A stretch of 64,000 nt of DNA. Origin: G963677325 sp963810555 (GTDB lineage: Bacteria > Bacteroidota > Bacteroidia > Bacteroidales > Prolixibacteraceae). This document shows positions 29,414 through 38,110 of the stretch, piece after piece. The notes under the pieces were generated by a model, which saw only the letters and a list, made by a program, of their open reading frames with translations, was not told the origin of the DNA and made no database searches. The stretch lies in the NCBI GenBank assembly GCA_963810555.1, contig CAWENX010000007.1:558001-622000 (forward strand), in the 5' to 3' direction. Every line of letters starts with the position of its first letter. The stretch's first letter is position 1. A program made the translations under genes and the position numbers.

Positions 29414-30448
29414 ATGAAAAAACAAGTTATTATTTTATTCATTGCACTGACAGCTTCATTTTATTCATTTGGGCAGGCAGCGCATGATTCGGACCCTCGT
29501 ACTGTCAGTTGTACCGATGATCCCCTGCATCCTAAGGCTGGTAAGCCTTATACCTACACTGCAGGTTCAAATCAGGATGGTGATTTTACATTTTGGGCTA
29601 CTAAAAATACCCAATTCATTACTACTGATGCCGGAACTGGTGTTACTTCAACAAATCTGGCAACAAGGCTTACAACGACCGGAACTCCTCCAGATCTTCT
29701 GACAACGAGTGCAAACTATGGAGCTGCCAATTCTGCTGACAATGTGCAAATCACATGGTCTGATCAGATATTGTCAGGTACTACTGCAGCATCTCCGACT
29801 TTCGTAGCCGTATTGAAAGATGGTACATGTACAAATAATTTCAATGCATGGTCCATTCAACCAATCAACGCTTTTGTTGTCGATATAAAAAATATGAATC
29901 ATTCGACAAAAGCTTCCCTGGCTTATGATGCAGCAGAAAACCAATGCTTTGACCAGGTAAAAGGAGCCTCATGGAACGGAACAGCAATGCAATACAATTT
30001 TGGGACCCAGGTATTATATTACGAAGTAGTGGCAGCTAACTTCACCAATTACTATATCCCAACTCTTACATTGTCAGGATTGGGATCAGGTCAATCTGCT
30101 GTTATCGAATGGGCATATGATAAGGCGTTTACCTCTCCTGTAACAGTTACCAGCGGAACTCCAAGTGGAACACACGTCACAACGAACGCTACTGATACAT
30201 CAACCGGCGTTTCAATTTATGTCCGTGTTACGATCACAAATAACACTTTCGAGGGCATCAATTCCACTCCGATCACCCTTGCCGTTGACGGACAAAATTC
30301 TGTAGGATTATGGGATGTTGTAAATGCTGACTGTTCGGCACCTGGCGCTGCGGATGAAGCTGATACTGCTACACAGACATTAGATCCTCGTCCTTCTGTT
30401 ACTCCTACTACTCCGGACACATTTGTTCCGGGTAATCAGACAAATTAA
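29414..30448 (+). CDS. secreted protein of adhesin module 2, function unknown
   Basis: A 344-residue protein with a clear signal peptide (MKKQVIILFIALTASFYSFG, cleavage near residue 21). The mature part starts with AAHDSDPRTVSCTDDPLHP and is rich in Thr, Ser and Ala with a beta-strand-like pattern and Ig-like phrases (KAGKPYTYTA, VYVRVTITNNTFEGINST). No sorting domain is visible; the C-terminal tail is a Pro/Thr-rich stretch (PSVTPTTPDTFVPGNQTN) that could be a spacer or processing region. It lies between the giant adhesin and the CHU_C protein, so it is likely another structural or accessory component of the same surface assembly. I recognise no named family. Confidence 0.8.
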   Translation: MKKQVIILFIALTASFYSFGQAAHDSDPRTVSCTDDPLHPKAGKPYTYTAGSNQDGDFTFWATKNTQFITTDAGTGVTSTNLATRLTTTGTPPDLLTTSANYGAANSADNVQITWSDQILSGTTAASPTFVAVLKDGTCTNNFNAWSIQPINAFVVDIKNMNHSTKASLAYDAAENQCFDQVKGASWNGTAMQYNFGTQVLYYEVVAANFTNYYIPTLTLSGLGSGQSAVIEWAYDKAFTSPVTVTSGTPSGTHVTTNATDTSTGVSIYVRVTITNNTFEGINSTPITLAVDGQNSVGLWDVVNADCSAPGAADEADTATQTLDPRPSVTPTTPDTFVPGNQTN

Positions 30449-31609
30449 CGGATTGGAATGGATGATGAAACGAGTATTCGAAAGTTCTTAAAATAACTTG
30501 CTTTTTCACAACCCCACCCCCTCCTTTCGGCCACCAGCCCGGCCGTGGGAGGAACGGAGGGAACTGAAAACAATAATGTTCAATGATTAATGTTCAATTC
30601 ATTGAACATGAACCACTGAACAGTGAATACTAAAAATTGAACAGTGGATAGTGAGAAATGAGAACTTAAAACTGAACATTGAATAATAATGATTAAAGTG
30701 CAATGAAATTAATTCATTAAACATTGAAAATTTAAAAGAGAATTAAATCGAACACTGAACATCGAAGATTGAACCTTCAACATCAATGAAGGCATACGGT
30801 TCTGAAGCGTCGTGGAGACAGCCACACAGAGTTTCTTATGTCTTGGACATGAAACAGTTGGATTTGCCAGGTATACGCTTATGGCAGGCTGATAACTCAA
30901 AGTTCTGTTCCGCATGTACGGGATGATGATAGGTAAGTAATGACTAATAATGAATGCAAGGATCAGCCGGCAATGATCACAGACAAATGATGGCCGATTG
31001 TGAACAAGGTTCATTTCGCCAAATTGTCCAAAGGTGAAAGTTTAATTTACCTGGTATGATCAGAGTAATAACCATATACGAAAAGTAGATTGATTGAATA
31101 AAAGAGAACGGCTCGCATATGATATAAATATATACGGACAATAACGACAAAAGCAATCTGGGTGAGACAGGTAATGTGGCTATTAAAGGCATTTATTGTC
31201 GCATCGACTAAGATTACTGGTTTAATGTTTAAATGCTTTTGCTTTAGCTTAAAGCTATTCCGCCTGGTGCGATACCTGAGGTTTCGGGCAGTATGACCAG
31301 TCGGACAGGCAAGCCCGGATGATTTGATCAGACAGGAAGCCCGGAGGCTAAAGCCTAAAGCCCTAAAAATTGTCTTTGTAATTAGAGTCCGGCGTTGATG
31401 AATAAATATTGTAAAAAATGAATAATCGTCATTGAAATGCAGACGAATTGGGAGAAATGCATGAAAATGGCAAAACGGGAAAAGCATGCCCGCATGAAAC
31501 GGATAAAAATAAGCTGTTCTGCGGCAGATGGGAGAAGTACGCCCTGAAGTCAAATTATAAATTAAGGATTATGAATTAAAGATCAATAAAGTCAATTATG
31601 AATTATAAA

Positions 31610-31625
31610 TCCCGCACGTGCGGGA
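31610..31625. repeat. perfect 16-bp palindrome TCCCGCACGTGCGGGA
   Basis: Self-complementary over 16 bases in non-coding DNA; function unknown. Confidence 0.75.
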
Positions 31626-31687
31626 GGTAGTCAATTGTGCATGGAAAACAGGCTTTAGACCTTAGTCAATTAGTGATGAAATATTAA

Positions 31688-31703
31688 TCCCGAAACTTCG
31701 GGA
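31688..31703. repeat. TCCCGAA-AC-TTCGGGA palindrome
   Basis: Seven-base perfect arms around a two-base centre; member of the TCCCGA/TCGGGA set. Confidence 0.7.
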
Positions 31704-31849
31704 TCAAATGACACGAAGCTAATAACTAATGACACCGAAGGCGAATGATTTTTTAATTGAACATTATACACTTGTCCAAACTCCGCGAATGCGGAGGGCG
31801 GATTGAAACATTGAAACTCTGAAACAGTGAAAAATTGAACATTGAATAA

Positions 31850-33286
31850 ATGAAAGGTCAGATAAGACATATGATTCGATCGGTGGCTGCAGCTTTTCTG
31901 CCGCTTCTTATGGCTTTGACTCCTGCCAAAGCCGGGCCAATCGTATATGTCGGTACCACCTCGACTCTGGAGATCGTTCAAATGCCGGGTGATACCTACG
32001 TTTGGGACCTTTATAATGATTCAACTGTTAACTTTGCTGTTGTGCCTGGAACTTGTCCCTCAACCTCAGCCACATTCACCGGAGGAAACACAGGACCAAA
32101 AGTCAGTGTCACATGGCTTCAAGCAGGCGTCTATTTCTTTAAGGTCACTGCCCGAAATGCTTCCGATTGCACAAATAACCTGAAAATGGGTAGAATAATA
32201 GTCCTCCCCACAGGTATAGATGCAATAATATCGGCTCCAACCCTGATAGGCTCCTGTCAGCAGGTTAAGCTCGATGCATCGCGATCAACCGGTGATATTG
32301 TAAGATACGATTGGTCAGTCCTTGATTCCGGTGGCGCATTGACCCGGCTCACGGGTATTGATACCGAATTCCTTATCTCCCCCTCTTATTCCGGGACTCT
32401 GCCTGCAGATTTCAGGGTGATGCTTCGCGTTACAGACCGTTCTGGACAAACTGACAGTGATACTGTAACCGTCAGAATTGATCCTTTACCGATAGCAGGA
32501 ATTGTTTCATCACTTCAACCTCAGAAGGACGGAAGCATGATCGTGGATGGATCAGTCTCGGCAGGAATGGGATTAAGTTATAAATGGTCTACCTCAGAAG
32601 GAAGAATCATAGGCGCAACTGATCAAGCCTCCGCAAATCTCCTCGGCGCAGGCCTATACACTCTCGAAGTTGTCGATATACACGGCTGTAAATCCTCCAA
32701 AACGTTCAGATTCCCGATTGAATTGTACCAGATCATTGCTAAACCGGATTATGCAAGAACTTCCTGGGCAACCGATACAACCATAGCTGTACTGGAAAAT
32801 GATGAATCCACTGCAAGTCTGGATCCGGCTTCCGTACATGTCCTCACGCCTCCTTCAAGGGGTAAGACCAGAGTCAATCCGGACGGTACCATAACTTATA
32901 TGCCGGCAGGAAGAATTACCGGAAGAGACGATTTTCTCTATGAAGTGTGCGATGTAGTGGGTTTATGCGATTCAGCCCTCGTGACAATTGATATATACGA
33001 TGCAGGATTAAAGGTTCCTGAGGCCTTCTCGCCTAACGGCGATGGGATAAATGAACATCTCGTATTCCCGGGGCTTGAAAATTATCCGAATTCACATTTG
33101 CATGTTTATACACGTTCCGGACAACTTGTTTACCAGAGCGATGATTATCAGAATGACTGGGACGGAAGCACAGTTCAAAGTACATTGACTAACAAAAAAT
33201 TAGTACCAACAGGAGTTTATTACTACATTCTTGAACTGGGCGGAGTCAATCGGATTGTTAAAGGATTTGTTTACATTGGATACTAA
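31850..33286 (+). CDS. T9SS type B-sorted protein with PKD-like domains
   Basis: A 478-residue secreted protein: signal peptide (1-28, ending TPAKA), PKD/Ig-like domains (about 30-125 and 125-210; WDLYND, KVSVTW, LDASRSTGDIVRYDWSV), a further beta domain (212-295), a tandem-95-type domain (296-384; AVLENDES, DDFLYEVCD) and a CHU_C sorting domain (about 385-478) with FSPNGDGINEHL, YTRSGQLVYQS and TGVYYYILEL. CHU_C proteins cross the outer membrane by the T9SS. It is followed 80 nt later by a PorP/SprF gene. As the only protein of module 2 with a sorting signal, it may be the anchor or carrier for the large adhesin upstream; this is inference. Confidence 0.9.
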   Translation: MKGQIRHMIRSVAAAFLPLLMALTPAKAGPIVYVGTTSTLEIVQMPGDTYVWDLYNDSTVNFAVVPGTCPSTSATFTGGNTGPKVSVTWLQAGVYFFKVTARNASDCTNNLKMGRIIVLPTGIDAIISAPTLIGSCQQVKLDASRSTGDIVRYDWSVLDSGGALTRLTGIDTEFLISPSYSGTLPADFRVMLRVTDRSGQTDSDTVTVRIDPLPIAGIVSSLQPQKDGSMIVDGSVSAGMGLSYKWSTSEGRIIGATDQASANLLGAGLYTLEVVDIHGCKSSKTFRFPIELYQIIAKPDYARTSWATDTTIAVLENDESTASLDPASVHVLTPPSRGKTRVNPDGTITYMPAGRITGRDDFLYEVCDVVGLCDSALVTIDIYDAGLKVPEAFSPNGDGINEHLVFPGLENYPNSHLHVYTRSGQLVYQSDDYQNDWDGSTVQSTLTNKKLVPTGVYYYILELGGVNRIVKGFVYIGY

Positions 33287-33309
33287 ATAATTAATTACGA
33301 ATGACAAAT

Positions 33310-33363
33310 AGCTCTGAAACATTGAAACTCTGAAACGTTGAACATTGAACATTGAACATTGAT
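33310..33363. repeat. TGAAACATTGAAACTC / GAACATT tandem repeats
   Basis: The gap between the CHU_C gene and the second porP-like gene consists of degenerate 8-10 base repeats, including three consecutive GAACATT units. Confidence 0.8.
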
Positions 33364-33366
33364 TTA

Positions 33367-34287
33367 ATGATAAATAAAATACTATATATATTACTGTTGC
33401 TTCTTGTTCCCCTGATCGGGTATGGTCAGCAGGATCCGGTCTATACCCAGTACCTGAGCAATCTTTTGGCCGTTCAGCCCGCCTATGCCGGAAGTTCAGG
33501 CTTCCTGAATGTGACAGGCATTTCAAGGGCCCAGTGGATCGGTTTTGCCGGAGCCCCCAACACCAATACCCTTACCATCCAAGGGCCCATTCGCCGCTAC
33601 AATGTCGGCCTGGGCATCTCGATTGTCAATGACAAATGGGGACCGGTACGCCAGAACGGCCTTTACATCGATTATGCCTATCGTGTCCGGCTCACCCGTG
33701 ACCAGTATCTTTCTTTTGGCATCAAGGGAGGGTTCAATCTCTACCAGGCCTGGCTGACCGACCTCATCATCAACGATCCCACCGACCCAATCTATGCCAA
33801 TGATATTAACCTGAAGATGCTTCCCAATGTCGGCTTCGGCGTTATGTGGCACTCCGACCGTTTCTTTCTCGGGGCTTCCTCGCCCAAACTGCTGAGAAAC
33901 CGCGTTCAAAGCCAGGAGAATGAATCCGTCTACCGCGAGGTCCTCCATTTCTACGGCATGGGAGGATACGTCTTCTTCCTGAATGATGTTTTCAAGTTCA
34001 AGCCAACTATTCTTTACCGCTGGGCCGAAAGGACCCCTTCGTACATGGATTTTTCGGGCACCCTGATCATTTATGACCGGTTCTGGATTGGTGCCACTTA
34101 CAGGATGGAAAACTCCTACGCCCTTATTTTCCAGTTCAATGTCAACAACCAGCTCAGGTTCGGCTATTCATATGACCTGACAACCTTCCACCCCACACAG
34201 GTGACCTCGGGAACCCATGAGTTCATGATCAGCTATGACTTTACCTATGGCCGAAGGGGCAGACAAGTCACGCCAAGGTATTTTTAG
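33367..34287 (+). CDS. PorP/SprF family T9SS outer-membrane protein (module 2)
   Basis: The 306-residue protein begins at the ATG 33367 (a TTG five codons earlier lies inside an intergenic repeat and would spoil the signal peptide). Signal peptide ends LIGYGQ. The mature start QQDPVYTQYLSNLLAVQPAYAGSSG, then GISRAQWIGFAGAPN, NVGLGISIVNDKWGP, and the end TPRYF are PorP/SprF hallmarks; it is clearly a paralogue of the protein at 14936-15868. It lies 80 nt after a CHU_C gene and closes module 2. Its G+C content is visibly higher than that of the module 1 paralogue and the giant adhesin, which suggests different histories. A hairpin 17 nt after the stop probably ends the transcript. Confidence 0.94.
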   Translation: MINKILYILLLLLVPLIGYGQQDPVYTQYLSNLLAVQPAYAGSSGFLNVTGISRAQWIGFAGAPNTNTLTIQGPIRRYNVGLGISIVNDKWGPVRQNGLYIDYAYRVRLTRDQYLSFGIKGGFNLYQAWLTDLIINDPTDPIYANDINLKMLPNVGFGVMWHSDRFFLGASSPKLLRNRVQSQENESVYREVLHFYGMGGYVFFLNDVFKFKPTILYRWAERTPSYMDFSGTLIIYDRFWIGATYRMENSYALIFQFNVNNQLRFGYSYDLTTFHPTQVTSGTHEFMISYDFTYGRRGRQVTPRYF

Positions 34288-34304
34288 CCGGCTAACTCTT
34301 ACCC

Positions 34305-34338
34305 AACCCTTTCGAGGGTTTCAAACCCCGAAAGGGTT
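34305..34338 (+). terminator. hairpin after module 2
   Basis: AACCCTTTCG pairs perfectly with CGAAAGGGTT; the loop itself can pair (GGGTTT/AAACCC). It follows the PorP-type stop by 17 nt. There is no T-run, so it may instead be part of the repetitive palindromic DNA that follows. Confidence 0.55.
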
Positions 34339-34346
34339 TAGCGCCC

Positions 34347-34553
34347 TGAGATGCCTCACTTCGTGTACCAGACAGATTTTTTATTAGTGCCTGTTGATCT
34401 CGCTTCATGAGATGCCTCACTTCGTGTCGGCATGACACTTTTGTTCTGAGGGCTGGGGGGTGATAAGGGGCGGCAGAGCCGCCCCTTATCACCCCCCATT
34501 GTTACGCCCAGGTGTCATTCCCATACGTAGCGAAGCGGAGTGAGGAATCTCTT
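34347..34553. repeat. composite inverted-repeat element with a 20-bp perfect stem
   Basis: Two direct copies of TGAGATGCCTCACTTCGTGT (34347-34366, 34408-34427) are followed by a near-perfect inverted counterpart (34513-34553, TGTCATTCC...GTGAGGAATCTC). Between them lies a perfect 20-bp hairpin with a 3-base loop: arms 34455-34474 and 34478-34497 (GGGGGGTGATAAGGGGCGGC). The flanks resemble the GAGATTCCTC...GGAATGACA repeats I know from many Bacteroidota genomes. Confidence 0.8.
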
Positions 34554-34821
34554 AATTAATTGAATACATAACTCATAATACATCATTCATCATTCTTAAT
34601 TCAATTATCAATTTTCAATTTTCAAGCGTCAATTAACTCTTCACTCATCTCTTAAAACTCATCACTCACATCTCATGTCTCATAAATTTGTAAAATAAAG
34701 TTAAGAATTATATACCTGGTGATGAAGAAGATTATTGATGATTCTGTTAAACATAATTGTCTTCATTGATTTTCAATTCAGATGTTATGACGCCTTTAAA
34801 ACACTTGTTGCGAATTTTGAT

Positions 34822-34920
34822 ATTATGATTATAAGAGCTTCTCGGGCAAATACGGACTTAATACGGAGCAAACACGGAGCAAATACGGAGCTGGAATTTT
34901 GAATATATTGATAAATATAT
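34822..34920. repeat. intergenic element, copy 2
   Basis: Matches 17637-17705 in order: TATTATGATTA, GGCAAATACGGACTTAA, GGAATTTTGAATATATTG. It differs by an inserted run of 12-base ACGGAGCAAACA-like repeats. Confidence 0.5.
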
Positions 34921-34926
34921 GTCTGA

Positions 34927-34952
34927 TCCCGAAGCATCGGGACTTCTTTTTA
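34927..34952 (+). terminator. TCCCGA/TCGGGA hairpin followed by T-rich run
   Basis: Six-base stem, AGCA loop, then CTTCTTTTT. It could be an intrinsic terminator, but no gene ends just upstream; more likely it is another member of the dispersed palindrome set. Confidence 0.35.
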
Positions 34953-35477
34953 AATTCAAGACCTATTTGAAAGGAGAACATAATGTTGGTAAATAATCTG
35001 AATCTGAAATTTCGAGATGCAATCGTCATTCGATTCTGAAATTTCGGGATACAATTGTTATTCAAATAAGGTTGAAGTTCAACTTCCCGGAAAAGTCTTT
35101 ACGGTCGGAAGAACGATTTAATTACAAGCGATAGGTTTTCAACTTTGGTTTCAACTGCACGAAACGTTATTTATTACAGTCATTATATATCCCGATGGGA
35201 TTCAATGTTTATAAAAAAACCGATTAAAAATTTCCGATGTTTATCCCTTAAGGATAAAATATAAACCGGAATCCAGGAACAGGCTGATCAGCACATTTTG
35301 TACCTAAAGGCACAAAAGGCCTTTTTCCTAACCGGATGGTATAAACATTTTATAACTGAGAGCATAAAATCATTTTTGATTTTCATACGGAAGAAATTAC
35401 CTTTATATCCGGTTGTTGTGTAAAAAAGCGCCGTATGAAAAGGCACTGGTTCGATATAACAAATTAATTCCTAAAAT

Positions 35478-37967
35478 ATGAGGACAATCTTTTCGCTGAT
35501 TTTATGTGGTCTGTTTTTTTATTCCGGTTTTTCACAGGAATCAAAGGTTGATATCAACTATGAAGGTAAAGACTATACCAAATTGAAACATGCCTGGAGA
35601 GCGCAGTGGATTACCCATCCGACAGAATCGACACTTGATTACGGTGTTTTCCTCTTTCGCAGAACATTTGATCTGGACAGTCAGCCTTCGAAATTTATCA
35701 TATATGTTTCAGCCGATAACCGGTACCGCCTTTATGTCAATGGGAAATATGTCTGTTACGGTCCGGCGCTGGGGGATCTGAATCATTGGCGTTATGAGAC
35801 GGTCGATATTTCAAAATACCTTGTGAAAGGAAAAAACTGTATTTCGGCAGAAGTGATCAATTTCGGGGAGTACAGAAGAGGGGCCCAGCAGACCTTTCAG
35901 ACAGCCTTTATTTTACAGGGTGATGAAAACACTGCCGGTTCTGATATTAACACCGGTTCAGGCAAGAAAAATGGAGAAGGGAGAAGGGAGAAGGGAGAAT
36001 GGAAAGTCATCAAAAATATTGCTTACGAATGTATTCCCTTCACAACCGATTCACTGGGAGCTTATTATATTGCAGGGCCGGGAGAGAAGATCGATGCGCA
36101 CTGGTATCCCTGGGGCTGGAAAGATACCGGTTATGATGACAGCAAATGGCTGAAACCTAAAAAAGCAACCGTAGAATTTGCAGTAGGAAGAGGATTTCTT
36201 TACGGAGGGAGCTGGTTTCTGGTGCCAAGGCCGATCCCGTTTATGGAGGAGACGGTGGAACGCTTTAAATCGATTGCCAGAGTTGAATCCCGAAGTTTGG
36301 GAATTAAAAATGTACAAAGGTTTATTGACGGGGATACTCCCACAACAATTCCTCCTCATTCAAAGGTCAGCATTTTACTTGACAAAAAAGTACATACCAC
36401 AGGATACCCTGAATTATGGATCTCCAGGGGTAAGAATTCAAAGATCAAAATCACCTATGCGGAATCGCTTTTTGAACCTAAAAAGAAAAATCCATTGGGA
36501 GAGCCTGCCGGTAATTTTGCTTCCGAAGATCTTAAAGGCGACAGAAATGCTATTGAAGGGAAACATATTTTCGGGTATTACGACCTGATAAAGGCTGACG
36601 GAGGTAATAACCGCAGTTTTAAATCTTTCTCCCGAAAGACCTTCCGGTATATCCAGTTTGATATTGAGACCGCAGATGAGGAGCTTATCATCAATGATTA
36701 TTATAATGTTTACACGGCTTACCCGTTCATGGAGAAAGCACATTTCAATTCATCCGATCCTGATTTAACGAAGATATGGGATGCGGCATGGCGTACAATC
36801 CGGAACAGCGCGGATGACTGTTATTTCGATCCCTATTACGAACAGCTCCAGTATATCGGCGATACACGAATCGAGGCGCTTGTATCTCTTTACGTTTCAG
36901 GTGATGACAGACTTATGCGAAATGCCATTCAGCAGTTTGACGATTCGCGTTTACCTGACGGCCTCACACAGAGCAGGTATCCTTCCTATATTGTTCAGAT
37001 CATCCCCACCTATTCACTGATCTGGATCGATATGATCCATGATTATTATATGTACTGCAATGATCTTTCTTTTGTTAAAAAATTCGCACCCGGCATGAAA
37101 GGTGTGTTGGACTGGTTTGCTTCAAAAGTGGATAAGACAGGTATGCCGACACATCTTGAATGGTGGAACTTTACTGACTGGAGCAAAGGATTTATGAACG
37201 GTATTCCTCCCGGTGCAGATGACGGTTATTCAGCCAATGTGGCGCTTCAGTATGTTTATGCCTTGCAGAATGCTGTTGAGATGTTCAGGGCGCTGGGATT
37301 AAAAGAGGAAGCATTTAAATACCAAGCTATTGAAGAGAAGGTGAGAAAATCCGTAATGGTGAACTGTTACAGCTCTTCAAAAGGGATGATCGCAGAAACG
37401 CCGAAAAAGGATATATTCTCACAGCATACCAATATCTGGGCGATACTGACCAATACTGTTTCGCCTGAGCAACAACCTGCATTAATGCAGAAAATCCTCA
37501 CCGAAAAGGATTTAATCCAGGCGACACTTTACTTTAAATTCTATCTCTTCAGGGCTTTGCAGAAATGCGGGATGGCAGACCGATATCTTGATATGCTTGG
37601 GCCATGGAAAACTATGCTTGCAAAAGGAATGACGACTTTTGGCGAAACGGATATCAATCCACGGTCGGAATGCCACGGCTGGAGCGCGAGCCCCTGTTTT
37701 GATTTTCTACACACTGTGGCAGGAATTTATCCCTCAAGTCCTGGTTTTAGGAGCGTTACAATTGAACCGGCTTTCGGAAAACTGAATTTTATGGATGTCC
37801 AATTGCCTCATCCGCCAACAGGTGAACTGATCAAACTTAATCTGAAGAAAGCAAACGGCAAGGTCAAGGGAACAATCTTCCTTCCGGGGAAACTTACAGG
37901 TATATACAGACAGAAAGGAAAGAGCATTGATCTTCAACCAGGAGCAAATAAGATAAGTATTCAATAA
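35478..37967 (+). CDS. secreted alpha-L-rhamnosidase-like glycoside hydrolase (GH78)
   Basis: An 829-residue exported protein (signal peptide about 1-20, ending YSGFSQ). The N-terminal part (35-150) is a jelly-roll carbohydrate-binding domain with the GH78-type phrases AQWITHP, FLFRRTFDL, SADNRYRLYVNG and SAEVINFGEY. Domains of beta type follow to about 420, then an (alpha/alpha)6 barrel (about 430-750; DPYYEQLQYIGDTRIEAL, WWNFTDWSKG, GETDINPRSECHGWSASP) and a C-terminal beta domain. These fit bacterial alpha-L-rhamnosidases, which release terminal rhamnose from plant or microbial glycans. Oddity: residues 165-174 are a charged insert encoded by three copies of GAAGGGA, the same kind of repeat as in intergenic DNA. 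Substrate specificity is not determined. Confidence 0.87.
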   Translation: MRTIFSLILCGLFFYSGFSQESKVDINYEGKDYTKLKHAWRAQWITHPTESTLDYGVFLFRRTFDLDSQPSKFIIYVSADNRYRLYVNGKYVCYGPALGDLNHWRYETVDISKYLVKGKNCISAEVINFGEYRRGAQQTFQTAFILQGDENTAGSDINTGSGKKNGEGRREKGEWKVIKNIAYECIPFTTDSLGAYYIAGPGEKIDAHWYPWGWKDTGYDDSKWLKPKKATVEFAVGRGFLYGGSWFLVPRPIPFMEETVERFKSIARVESRSLGIKNVQRFIDGDTPTTIPPHSKVSILLDKKVHTTGYPELWISRGKNSKIKITYAESLFEPKKKNPLGEPAGNFASEDLKGDRNAIEGKHIFGYYDLIKADGGNNRSFKSFSRKTFRYIQFDIETADEELIINDYYNVYTAYPFMEKAHFNSSDPDLTKIWDAAWRTIRNSADDCYFDPYYEQLQYIGDTRIEALVSLYVSGDDRLMRNAIQQFDDSRLPDGLTQSRYPSYIVQIIPTYSLIWIDMIHDYYMYCNDLSFVKKFAPGMKGVLDWFASKVDKTGMPTHLEWWNFTDWSKGFMNGIPPGADDGYSANVALQYVYALQNAVEMFRALGLKEEAFKYQAIEEKVRKSVMVNCYSSSKGMIAETPKKDIFSQHTNIWAILTNTVSPEQQPALMQKILTEKDLIQATLYFKFYLFRALQKCGMADRYLDMLGPWKTMLAKGMTTFGETDINPRSECHGWSASPCFDFLHTVAGIYPSSPGFRSVTIEPAFGKLNFMDVQLPHPPTGELIKLNLKKANGKVKGTIFLPGKLTGIYRQKGKSIDLQPGANKISIQ
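35973..35999 (+). repeat. 7-bp microsatellite inside the GH78-like gene
   Basis: Three copies of GAAGGGA (21 bp, in frame) plus one degenerate copy, encoding NGEGRREKGE. A related purine-rich repeat lies just after the gene (37988-38020). Confidence 0.85.
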
Positions 37968-37991
37968 TGAATTACGAATGACAAATGAAAC

Positions 37992-38069
37992 GGAGAAAGG
38001 AGACTGGAGAACGGAGACCGGGGATCGTTTGGAATCATTTCGTTTTCAGTTCTCCTGTCTCCGTTCCCC
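37992..38069. terminator. bidirectional terminator-like inverted repeat
   Basis: The arms 37992-38012 (GGAGAAAGGAGACTGGAGAAC) and 38049-38069 are complementary at about 18 of 21 positions, placed between the ends of two convergent genes. The arms are themselves made of GGAGA-type short repeats. Confidence 0.5.
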
Positions 38070-38110
38070 TTAAAGTTTTAATATTTCTCATCATGTAATT
38101 CGCAATTTGG

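Larger units (their letters stand above)
30449..31849. other. 1.4-kb repeat-rich intergenic region
   Basis: Starts with a G+C-rich imperfect hairpin (about 30513-30563) that may end transcription from module 2's first part. It then holds long runs of TTCAATG/GAACATTGAAC-type short-period repeats (about 30570-30790 and 31797-31849) and palindromes at 31610-31625 (TCCCGCACGTGCGGGA) and 31688-31703. Frames here, including 168 codons on the - strand at 31047-31553, lack protein-like features. I see no gene. Confidence 0.55.
34554..35477. other. non-coding region before the GH78-like gene
   Basis: Contains TCAATT/CTCATC-type short-period repeats (34556-34690), the second copy of the 17637-type element (34822-34920) with three to four ACGGAGCAAAYA units (34862-34893), and a TCCCGA-AGCA-TCGGGA hairpin followed by CTTCTTTTT (34927-34952). 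No gene seen. Confidence 0.55.

Noticed and set aside
31047..31553. 168-codon frame on the - strand in the repeat-rich spacer
   Set aside because: No signal peptide, domain or motif; the composition follows the underlying repeats and several other frames in the same stretch are of similar quality.
33352..33366. TTG start for the second PorP/SprF gene
   Set aside because: The extension lies in a GAACATT repeat and spoils the signal peptide; the ATG at 33367 fits the family.
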